Shown: positions 1 to 12,200 of the stretch, piece after piece | How positions within the stretch are numbered: the stretch's first letter is position 1 | How the letters are laid out: each line of letters opens with the position of its first letter | Origin: Glandiceps talaboti | Taxonomy: Eukaryota; Hemichordata; Enteropneusta; Spengelidae | Reading direction: 5' to 3' | Length of the DNA: 60,000 nt | NCBI RefSeq assembly: GCF_964340395.1 | Contig: NC_135555.1 | Coordinates: 11,786,931-11,846,930 of the forward strand | Translations under genes and position numbers: made by a program | The notes under the pieces: generated by a model | What the model saw: the letters and a program-made list of their open reading frames with translations, nothing else | Database searches by the model: none | What the model was told of the DNA's origin: nothing

Positions 1-987
1 AACAACCATGTTACCTCAGACCACGGTAGTAAAACTGATATCGGTAAGCCTCCATATTCTGTACTTTTGAATCATAGTTTTATGTACAGTGTACATAACA
101 ATCACTATAATTGAACGAGTCTTCCATATTTTTCCCCTGACTCCTATGGCACTCTTTAGGAGCATCATCCACATATTTGTAACGTGCCTAATTCTCAGTA
201 CCTGCAATACCTGTTTACCCCATGCTAGAGGATCGAAGTAGAACAACAATGTCGACTTCTTCTCACGCGCGCCTATAGTAATGGATGTGAAGGGCATGGA
301 GCGGAAGTTACAGTGTCCACCAAGAAATCTAATGTTCGTTATTTTCATGATCTGCCTAGGTAGTCATATTCTATTTCAGGTACTGAGCATTGTATTTGGT
401 ACAGACAGAAAGTTACAATTATGTAACACGTAGATATGATTTACCAGTATACGATGATGTGATTTATTTGTTGTTTCCAATAAAGTTCAAAGGTTCTGGC
501 GTTGTGTTTGGTAATCTTGATTGATTGTCACTTTATTAGTGAAGTAATTGTGTAGCTTCATTCACGCAATTAGTACAAGATCATGCCCACAGGCGCCCAG
601 ACTCTCACCGGGCGGTGTGCTCAAAGAGAAAAAAACGACGGTTGGTTCAATTCATAATGTTGAGCAGACTGAAGTATAGACAAGACAGTGGGGTGTAAAC
701 ATTGTAAGTAGTAGTCATGGCGTATATGTAATGGACCTTGAGGAAAACCTCGACTTGAACATCATTAATCAAACATATCCTCTGCTTGGTAGCTTTACAA
801 GATATGAACCTTTGTCTAAGAACTATATATATATATAATAAATGTACATACATACATACATACATACATACATACATACATACATACATACATACATACA
901 TACATACATACATACATACATACATACATACATACATACATACATACATACATTATTTCTAAATAAAAACATATATCATTTGCTTAC
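1..987. other. Receptor intron / left edge, no exon identified
   Basis: This should be the intron after kinase exon 9. A minus-strand open frame covers 16-348 but does not read as kinase, and I found no acceptor in the phase needed to follow exon 9. A perfect tetranucleotide array occupies 844-953, only about 35 bp from the exon 9 donor. Confidence 0.5.
844..953. repeat. (ACAT)n microsatellite
   Basis: About 27 uninterrupted tetranucleotide units next to the donor of receptor exon 9. It yields meaningless open frames on both strands. Confidence 0.97.
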
Positions 988-1098
988 CTCCCACTGTGCA
1001 ACACCCAAGAAAGGATATAACATTCACATGTTTACCAACTGTTTTCATGTAGTCCATCTCTATGTTTAGAGCCCGCATATCTGCGTCAGTGGCATTGG
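988..1098 (-). CDS. FGFR-like: Receptor exon 9: kinase alpha-C helix and beta-4/5
   Basis: Acceptor ttttaccttcag, donor GGAG|gtaagc; 111 bp, phase 1 in and phase 1 out. It encodes [20 protein letters not shown], with Glu424 as the expected salt-bridge partner of Lys407, then [16 protein letters not shown]. This aligns with FGFR ...DATDKDL...EMEMMK.IGKHKNIINLLGACT. The next exon was not identified in bases 1-987. Confidence 0.95.
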
Positions 1099-3266
1099 CT
1101 GAAGGTAAAATTTATGATACAGAATTTCATTTATTAGGTTTAAAACTTAGTAATCAGGTATCCAAATTAAGTTGAGTTTAATCTTCTATACTTTATGAAA
1201 CAAGGGTCATAAAGTTAATTAAACGATAAGAACGTTTATTAAAGAAAAGTACTTAGAAGTGGATTAAGTTGGAATATTGTATCCTTCAATCACGCAAGCT
1301 TATTTGACAACACTCATAAAATTCACTGAAAAGTCATAAAATGTATTTAAGAAAACATTCGTTAGCATTGTAAGTACCGTACTCTGCGAAAATCGCGTGT
1401 TACAGAATTGTTATTAATTTGTTTCTATCATTTAATTTATCATGGTAGTCCAGTCAGGCTTATTGTTGTCTTCAGTACACTTGTATTGATTACTGCTATC
1501 CACGTATATATGATCTTGGGTGATACAATAGCACCTCGGTAACTTAGTTATGTTTGAAATCCTTTTCTTCTTTTTTAAAATCAAAAACCTATGGTGCATT
1601 CTCGCAAACCAGAGTTATTATTTCTACCACTACATTTCGAAATATGAGGCTCTTTAAGAACGTTGCCGTAAAACAAGCCGTGGTTTGCGACGATGCTCTG
1701 GTGATGACATCACATTTACAAAAGATTGTGATGCTCATCACAAGAGGTTTTCCCATAAATCCTTACAAGCAATCCCCAAAATGACCGAACACATTTCAAG
1801 TGCAGAAGGACCGCTTTATCACCCAAAAACTGCATGTAAACTGATAACAGTGATCATAATATGTATACTAAAGGCAGACATAAGTTTGACGGGACTTTTA
1901 GAAACGTTGATAGCATATGAATAATGAAAGTAGAGAAACCATCGAACCGCGAAATCATTCATCCTCGTATGAATGCTGTGGTTTGCTGAATGTGTTCATT
2001 TGACTGACATAATAACCAACATTCGAAAATTTCAGATCAGTGACTCGAATTATATAAAGAGGTTTAACCATCGTACGAGTGAGCATGAGTACGTGACATG
2101 TAGAGCATTTCCAAGGCCTGTACACTTCACTGACCCGGTAAGTCTGCATTCATGAGTTTCATTTCTAATTAGTAACATACATGTACGAACGTGAATTTAA
2201 ACATTATTTTTTTATTCATTCACCTTTCAGCATTTTGACAGCGACGGTTGTTTCTGCTTGTTCTTTCAAAATTCCACAGGCATCCGCTTTCAAAACTTTA
2301 CCAAAGGCACCCTCTCCAAGACCATCTCCTAACTTTAATCTGAACAAAATACAAGATTTACGTTGCAATGAGTATTTTTTTAATCACGCCACCGAAGGTG
2401 CAATTAATATGTAACTGTTTCCCTGGGATGTAGTGAACACCAAACGCGTAAATCAACCCTTTCAGGAGCATGGACAGTAATATGTAACCTTCTAATACGA
2501 TATCTCTCAACACCATTGTGTCGTAAAACTAATGGCCATCTTGACTGAGTAGAAAAACGCGGAAAACGTCAATTTTTTTCCCCCAATTAATGTCGAAATA
2601 TATATTCAGGGAGACAATTAAGTATAAACCTTTTCCGAAAAATCATACATAAACCTAACCGGAGATAATACAAATTGAAATATGACGCATTCTATTGAAA
2701 GTGAGATGGTTAACGATCTTCCTTGTGACTTCAGACAACTAAAGATTTTATCTTCGTTAAACATTCAAAGAGCCAAAAAAAAATCTAATGTAACCGTTTA
2801 CCAATTCATTTTGCATTGTGTTATATTCGGATTTCGATGATACACTTCTAATTTAATTATGTTCTCATGAATCTACTATTTTACTGTGTTCTAGCTCTAA
2901 TCTGAAAAATTATATATCGTTGAATTCAACTTTTTTTACTTGTTTCTAGCAAACTCCCACGCCGGGTCCACTGATTCCTTCATTATGTCAGGTTTTGCAC
3001 AGTGCGTAGATTCAACATATGAGTTTTTAGTAGTTATTCTGTTGACACCTGCAGTGTTCAATATATCACAGTTAGTGTACGGTCCTGATACCGACGATGC
3101 CTGAAAAATACAATTCATTTCACTTAAATGAATTGATTAACAACAGGCTCACTTTCTGTGAAAATATATTACCCTGAACAGTTTTGGATAAAAAACATGT
3201 TATTTTGTCAAATGTCAAAAAGAAGTATATTTATATAAATAATTACATACAAACACACATTATCGA

Positions 3267-3305
<39 letters not shown>

Positions 3306-3333
3306 GCATGTCTGTCTGTCTGCGTGCCTGCCA

Positions 3334-3366
<33 letters not shown>

Positions 3367-3510
3367 CCTGCCTGTCTGTCTGTCTGTCTGTCAGTCTATA
3401 TGCATGCATGCATGCATGCATGCATGTATGTATGTATGCAATGTATGTATGTATGTATGGATGGATGGATATATGGATGGATGGGTGGGTGGATGGATGG
3501 ATGGATGGAT

Positions 3511-3592
<82 letters not shown>

Positions 3593-6190
3593 AAAGAAGA
3601 ACCCCTTTTCTTTCATTTTTGTTATCTGTGTTAGATATTTAGATATCGGTACATGTATATGTGTGCTGGCGATAGTGTTAATTGGCGTCGTTGTTGATGT
3701 CATTGTCGTCATCATCTTTGTTGTTTACCTTAGAGACAACCAAAACACACTCACCAGCCTGTGAAAAGTTAGATGTTTTCCTTGGGCTATCCGTAATTCT
3801 CGATTTCGTGAACGACGACATCTCTTAGAGACGAACACGACCACAAGGCAGACAATCAGCAGTGTGAGTGTTGGAACAACGATAATTATAGTTGTAAGAA
3901 AACCTGTGGTTTGGACGAATGAAAATATCATTACTATTATTATTGTGTGATACAAAATATATTTTTATTCTTTTTTATTATTTCCTGGTTGATTTATTCT
4001 TACATATTTACCGCGTTCATTCCAAATCCGGTCTGTCGTGTGATGTAGGCCTAATACCTTGTCTTGATGTAGGAAAATACCTTTGGGGTTATGAAATGAA
4101 ATGGTTAACATGCAGCAAAAATAGACAAACGTAAATGGCGTGCATTTATCTTTTGCTAGCAAAGAATCGACAATTTATATTTTATCAAGTAACAGGACTA
4201 CGTGACGTGCTTTTCTAATTTCACCTGACTGAAAAATCACATACGCTTCTGATCATCGTATTTAAATATATTTTCCGAAAAACGTTATCTGCATCAAAAT
4301 CATTTATTACCATATTGCTGATATATATTATATCTCTTTTCACCCGTCAAATAAAAAAATTGTTGTCATATTAAGAGTAAAAATAGATCCTAGATTTTTT
4401 TTTTAATTTTCATTCACCTACTGCAAAATTAGCGTGACGTGATGATAATGCTGCGTCTGAATGTACAATTGTGTTAAGCTAGCCAAGTCGAGCGAGTATA
4501 ACATCTGCATTTATTAATTTATTATACTCAGGAACGTTGTGAAACATGTAATAATCTTAACCATACGTTATGCTTCCAACATCTATTGATATGTTGCACG
4601 TTCCTGATAAGTATTTTTCTACACCTTACGTCGTTTTGTCAATCCATTGAGAGTGTCATTAGACTCAAGAACAATAAAAAAGTGCTAACTTGGATAAAAG
4701 TGTTGTGCACTTATAATGGTCCAGTGAAACAGGTTCCCCCCCCCCCATATACCAAGACTGATATTCCAACAGAATCGATAGAATTTGATCATTTTGACCT
4801 TGTATCATTTAGTCCCCTCCCCCGAAGAAATTAAAACCCTTCGAGGGAAAATTGTTCATTCAAAGTTACAGACGCAAACTGCACATATAGGTTTCTGTCA
4901 GATTATTAACCCCACCCTAAACCCCCTTTCTAACCCCGGCAATAGACTAATACTCATACAGATCCTTAAACAATCAGCTGCAGCCCATAGGCATAATTAG
5001 AACATATAAGATGAGCCTTAGTGAGAAAATGTGGGCTTAGTGTTCTGTAATCTTCCCTAGAGGGTGATATAAAAAGATACTGTTATTAACGGCATCTCGT
5101 CAATCTAGTAAGTGCTAGCCGAGAGACGTGTATCGTAATATTGAATGAGTACCCTTTTGTTGCTAAAGGAGGAAATTTATTGTTGGTTCGTGTGAAAATT
5201 AAGTATATACGGCTATCTGTTGAGTAGTAAAACATCATGCAATGCGTTGGCAGCATCTCAACTATCTGACTTTTTCGAATTGACAAACAGCAGCAGAGAT
5301 GAAATGAAACGCATGGACAACTACCGAAGACTTGATACATGCAATTGTTGATAGTAGCTGTGGGATTTAGCAGCTATTTGGATTGAAACAGGGTTGATTA
5401 CTTTGTTATTTGATAATCATCGGTATTGAGCCAATTATATTTCAATATTGCCAAGTTTTCTGATGACTTTTGAGATAGGATAAGGCAGGTTCCCAAAGTA
5501 ATGCAAATATCAATGCAATTTGAATACATGTCCTAGTAACACGTGAAGCTGTGGCGTCCTATTCATGCGACCCACAAATTTTAAAGTAACATAATGATGA
5601 ATATTTAGTGCTGGTGAACCGTTGATAGAGAAAGATCGTAGATAAACAAAGCAAACTATTAAAAGGATGATTGGTGTTCTCACTTCCTGTGCGCAAATCG
5701 ACATGAATACATCACATGAGTTTTATGCATTTATCTAGTAAAAAGTATGCGTGATACTGTGCTATTTCTTTCTTTCTGTGTTGAGGGTTTTTTCTTTTAT
5801 GGCAAATGACAATAAAAAATAATTAAATACTTTGACATGTCTTTTTTGTATTAAACCTATACAAATATGAGCATGACATTTATAGATGATGGATGTATGT
5901 ATGTATGTATGTATGTATGTATGTATGTATGTATGTATGTATGTGTGTGTATGTATGTATGTATGTATGTATGTATGTATGGATGGATGGATGGATGGAT
6001 GGATGGATGGATGGATGGATAGATGGATGGATGGGTGGATGGCATGTATGTATGTATGTATGTATGTATGTATGTATGTATGGATGGATGGATGGATGGA
6101 TGTATGTATGGATGGATGTATGCATGTGTGTGTATGTATGTACGTACGTACGTACGTACGCACGCACGCACGCACTTATGCATGCATGCA

Positions 6191-6221
<31 letters not shown>

Positions 6222-9200
6222 ATGTATGTTTGTATGCATGTATATGTGTGTATCTATCTATGTATGTATGTATGTATGTAACGAATATATCCGCTAGATC
6301 CATGTGGAATAATTCAAAATACCGAGTACGTATTTTGGCATTTGTACTATTTTCTGTATCGAGTCACGATCAAAGTGTATTCACATGTTTCTGATATTGC
6401 AGTGTCTCGCGATCGGTTTTCAAATAGTTAAGAGTGTTAAACAGTCGTCAGTTATATGATTGATATTAAATAATTGACGAAGGCAACAATCACGCATCGA
6501 TGATGACGATAACACGAAACCTACGTCATAACCCAACAGTGACGTACTTGTAACACCAAGTAATCTAACTTGTATGTCATAGAAAACGCTTGGACTTTTT
6601 TTCTCGATACAAAATCTTTGTGTCATCACATCAGGTCTGAGAACCTTCATTATGAAGATAGGGTTTAGTTTGTTGCGAACGCAAAGATACTGGAAAACTT
6701 CTATCAGTAGAAAGGACGAATGGCTTTTGAACGGTGAACTTTTATGTTGGTCAAACGTTGCCCTGCGGTTGTTATTGCGATAATTTTGTGTCTGTCGCTA
6801 TTGGCAGTGCTCCATATATTCAAACAAATATTCAACATATATGCTTTTTTACTTAAATGTGAGCAAACATAGAGTAATAAAAATGTTAGTTTGCATATAG
6901 CGTTTTCCCACTTTGTGCTCAAAACACTTTACAACTATTACCTCTGGCACGGACCTATAATAGCACATGGGCCCTTTATACTTCCTCAGCTCCCTCACAA
7001 TAGTTACAGACACTGGCAGCTTACCTACATCTGATTCAGTAACATTAACACTCGTTACTGTTAATGTTGCACTGCTGTAATCAGAACCAAGGTCATTGGA
7101 AGAGTAACAAGTGTATATACCAGCATCGCTGAAATCAACGTTTTGTAAAGTCATTGTGGTGCCCCCCTGTGGATAAATGAAAACATGGAATGAGACTTTC
7201 CTTTCTCGTTATATAGAACCAATGATCAGACACAATGCCCCCCTCCCCACCCCGTGGTACAAAATTGGGAGAATATTTAAACACATCATTATTTTTAGTT
7301 ACAATTTTAATCATATGAGCCATAATTTCGATTTCCATGCATTAAAATAAATACATATTACAGACACTGTAGAAGAATAAAGCTTGGTGTGGAGATAAAA
7401 CATACTGAAAGCGATTTTTTAAGAAAAAAAGAAGCGAACGTTGGGATTAATAAAAACTATATTCTTTGTATCGGTGCCCTATATCAAAAGAATGAACTAT
7501 GATCTCCAGAGAATGTGACATTTGCTTCTGTCGTTGAATTTCTTATCAAAAGTTCATTAAGGTAGGAGGAGACTTTTGTTTTTGATGCACTTATTGACAA
7601 GTTTATTGAAATGTGTACAGTGTTGCTTTAATACGTACACGTGGTTGGTCAACCTACAGAGATTGTATGTCAGGTCTTCAACTCTCAATGGATGCAGTCT
7701 GCGAGGTTGATGATTCATTACAAGCTGTTTTTCAATATATATGTAATATTTTTTATTCATCTGGTTCGACGAAAATTTAAGTGCTATAGGTTCAATGCTT
7801 TGGAGGGTGCAATCACCTTTTTAGTGGGTATTTTTTAGTTAATGCCTGAAAAAATGGATACGTTCTTACGTTGTATATGATTTGTGAACAATCCTAGTAG
7901 TAGCACAAGCAAAAGGAAATGTAACAATGTTCGCAAGACGTTTCTCCGGCCAGACTATGAAATATATCATCATTGGCTAGTAGCGTGAAAAATATGTCGT
8001 TGTTTCCACTTAGGTTGGCCCTTATTTTTTTCTGTTTCTCATTACCCGACTGACCCACATGTTCAGCTCCGACTTCAAAATTTAAAAAAAAAAAATTTCG
8101 CCCGCCCGTAATATTTTGCGGAACAGCGCTCTCTCTGGCAGAAATAAGCAAGTGTCTAGACTGTCGACGTCATCTCTACAGTGATGATGGTGGCGGCGAT
8201 GACACTTGTTCACGAACAGAGCACTTCTTTCATGTCGGAAGTTACCAGGAATCAAATGCAAAGACTGAAGTTAGAGAGGAGGAAAAAGAGAGGCAGAGAA
8301 ACACGAGAAGAAAAAAATCGACCGACAGACCCATGGTGGCTATAGAAAAGACACGAGAAACTTTTTTTTAAATGGAGTCTCCCTTATGTGATATGCTCTA
8401 ACCCGGGGTAGCGATCGCGAGTGGTTGCATAATTGGACCAACGACTGGATCTTGCAGACTACGTTAGACTAACTTAAAAGACTTTTCGACAAGCCAGGCA
8501 ATGTTCTGCTTACGCGTGGTTGACTGATTTCTGCTGTAAAACGTATTGCTTTTGTGTTGTATGAATAAAAAGTTATTGATTGTCATTACGGATGTGAACT
8601 GACATTACTACATGCATCAAGTACTTCATTTACTTTGTATAAACGCATCAATATCAAAAGTAGTAACCCATGCATCAATAACAACTGTTGTTACTATCTT
8701 CAAAACGTGGTAATTGAATAAGTTATGTGTAAGTCGTACCTGGAACACTAGCTCCATCACCATGTCGTTGAATAAACCATTCACGAATGCGTTGATACTG
8801 GTGTTGGAATCTGCTGCCCTTGAATTCTATTCAATGAAACATAAATTGCATGAAAAACAAAAATTGAAACTGAAAGGTATCATGAACGCTGACCCGCTTT
8901 CTTCCTACTAACCGAACATCATGGTAATTTCAACAAAGTTCTGGAAGAAAATAATTTGTTTTTTAAAAAAAAGGTCTTTAAAAATATCATTTTTTTGCAA
9001 CTTTGTTGAGCTCTAATACGTATAAGAGTACTTTATACTGTATTCTGTGGTGTACAGGCAACCAATGTAGTTCCAAGAGAATTGAAGTGATGTGATGTGA
9101 TGTTTTATCTAAATTTGTTGGAGGTTAAAACCCTACGCTTTGCGATAAATGTGCATGCAGAAAAGTATACCCTCTCTTATACCTTGTGAGCATAAAACAC

Positions 9201-12200
9201 CCCTTTCCAAAGGACTCTACCCGTATGGTTGTCTATGTGAGTTGCCCCCCCCCCTCCCGGGGGTGTAAGAGCTAATAATGGAGTTCATCAGAACTATCTT
9301 ATATTGTCACATTCATAATGTTTTTTGAAAGAACGCCGGAGGTTGATGCTGCTTATCGTAATCACAAAGGTGCATGATTTTTCTAGATGATATGATGGGA
9401 TGGCTAGAAGCGTGTCGAGTATAAAAGAAAGTTATCTATATGTATTAAAAGTAACTGACGATGAGAAAATCTGCCCACCATATACGGTTTTAGTCTTCAT
9501 TGCAAGTCAATGGACTCAACAGAATGACAGTGATTGGACCGAGTGTTACTGTCCAGTGCATAAAGATACGGAGTGGGGTATGCTGGGGTGGGGAGAGAGA
9601 TGAAATAGCTAACGCATTTGGAAACCCTGTAAAATAAAGAAATCTAATCCTTAGCCACCCAATTCTCCAAACTTCCCATCTCTCGCCACCACACCCCCCC
9701 CCCCCAACAAATAGTTGCAAAAGAGTCACAATTCCATATAATATCTGACTTACTTGAAATGCTTTCATGTTTGCATTGGCCTGTTCCTCATTTGAATATT
9801 TGTGTTTCAACCAATATGTATTTTGCAAGGGACCATTGTTGACTTGTATAACACACATGAACGTGACATTCGATCCAACGGTGACTATCTTATCTTCTGG
9901 ATACCTTTTGTCAAACACTGGCATGGTACCTGTGTGAGGATGATAACAACGTAATGAATCAGTGAACGCGTGTGCTGATTATTAGATCAGTCGGTCTTAA
10001 ACCTGTAGTAGTTGCAACTGGGACATTTTTTTCATCAAAACACCAAAAATATATTCATACTGCACATGTTACAAGATACTGCACATGTTAATCGGTGGTC
10101 GAGCCTATCCGTAAAAAAATAAATAACAGGTTGGAATCATGATGGCCGTTGAGGGCGCTGATTTAGGGTGCGAACCCAATAATCAATTTGAGTTTATTTA
10201 TTGTACCATATCATACATACATATACAGCTACAAAAATTACGTTCACCCACAACTGGTTCAATACTATTCAGGGTTTAATTACGGTATTACGTCGAGTAA
10301 GTTATTTAATCTAACAATACATTTTCAAAAAGCTTTAAAGTGATTGTATGGATAACAAATACTATTATTGCTTTTTCCATTTTTAATGAGTCTATTTTTC
10401 TATGAAATATATAACTGTAAAACAACATATATCACATCCATGTATACTAAAATTACACTTTAGCACTGTCATTTAACTAAACGGGTTCAAAAATAAAAAT
10501 GGAGGAGTGGGCAATTCATCTTAACCAAGTTGATACTTAAGTTGATTTTATTAAATTGAATGGACACATTGAATAGTTCTAAGGGTACTAAATGTTGGCA
10601 ATATGATTTTATGGGCATTTAACAGCTGCCAAACAGCTCTGTTAACAGATACAGCCTTAGGGGTTGGAAACTGAATCAATATTGAGTAAACGAAGGAGAT
10701 GATAGCAGATAATGTTCACACAATTGTCTTGATTATATTCCTCTTCCGTAATTGTTTTGCGAAAAAGAGTCTCACATCTTAGACATGGTAAATACATGAA
10801 ATAATTTGTAAAACATAAAGACGAGTAATCACTACGTCACATCTAGTCTACTTTGCATATGGTGTTTTTCGAATTATGATGCATAAATAATTTCATAACT
10901 TGTTTACACACAATTCCTTTTATCTTTTTGGACAACTTAGAACACTGACCTGGTCTATGCTGTTCAATATTGTTTTATCATGTGGATGTGGAGCAAGAGA
11001 GTAGAGGTGTTTCATCTACTATAGGTCCAAAATAAATACCCCTTTCGTATCCACATGCCCACTCTCAAAATAGAACTGTGGCCTTTAGATTAATGTCCAA
11101 CCGTTAACCCCTCCTCTACTTAATCCCTTCGTCTCCCCCCCCCATTCTCCTCCTCACATTCACCCTTATTCGCAGCGTAATAACCACCGAGCATATATAC
11201 GTAGCGAATTCAAAGAATTCCAACAAACATCCCGAATGTAATTCCGCTTAAAGTTTTGCCTATAAACGAACACAGCAAAGAAAAAAACATCAAGGGCTGG
11301 AAATGTATATCCATGTCTAACAGTAATTTACTGACCAGGAAAAAAGACTTTGATGATAATTACAATGAATTAGTAAGTCTGAATTTCACTTTCTAGTCCA
11401 ATGATAACGCATAAACAGTGGAACTTACCGTGATTACTAATGAAAAGAGTAAACATAAACTCCAGACTACATGGACCGTCTTCAGCAATACACTTGTAGT
11501 ATCCCCCATCACTTCTCACAATAGACTGCAAAGTCAAGTTTCTCTCCACTTGAATAGGCTGTACAACAAAAAAGGACAACATACAAGACAGTCATAACCA
11601 TACATTAATTCTAATGACATCAGACATTGTGGGATATCTGACTATGCCCACTATGACTTCTAGCGAAAGTACCGGGTTTATAACTTTTTTGTAAAAGTAC
11701 GAACACTATTCAATGAAACTACAGATAAATAACGTCATGTACATCTTGACAGTACTGTGAACACTGACGAAATGAAAAGGATACGTGATTTATTCACTAT
11801 GTGGATGGTAAACTAAATGTTTTCAGCCTAGCTTTTAAGAATGTATTATTTCAAATGTCGTTCCATTTATCGTTCCACGTCATAAAAGTCAATAAAAGTT
11901 CAAGATGGGTTAAACTATTTCCTTACATCATGATTTCCAACTCTACTAATTCTGTCGGTATAATTGCTGGTACCGGATGGCTTCTTCATCCATCGATACT
12001 TTAATATGCCGTTACTCTCTACTGGACATGTGAACGTTATGTCTTCACCAATCAGGGCTGCTTTATTTCTCTTCTTAGGTCCTTCCGGCAAATATAGATT
12101 TCGAATCTGTGTATTTTCTGCATTTGACTCTACTGGTCGTGTATAATTGCACTGTACATCACGTGAAGAATTCCTGAACTCTACAAGAGAGAGAGAGAGA

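Noticed and set aside
16-348. 110-codon minus-strand frame as the next kinase exon
   Set aside because: No match to kinase beta-5/hinge sequence, and no acceptor in the phase needed after exon 9.
647-1069. Open frames of 75-100 codons across the ACAT array
   Set aside because: They only translate a tetranucleotide repeat; the real content on the minus strand is receptor exon 9 at 988-1098.
3184-3715. Frames of up to 152 codons on both strands
   Set aside because: Pure microsatellite translation (Cys/Leu/Ser/Val and Tyr/Ile runs).
5762-6394. Six overlapping frames of 119-148 codons
   Set aside because: Composite ATGT/GGAT microsatellite read in every frame.
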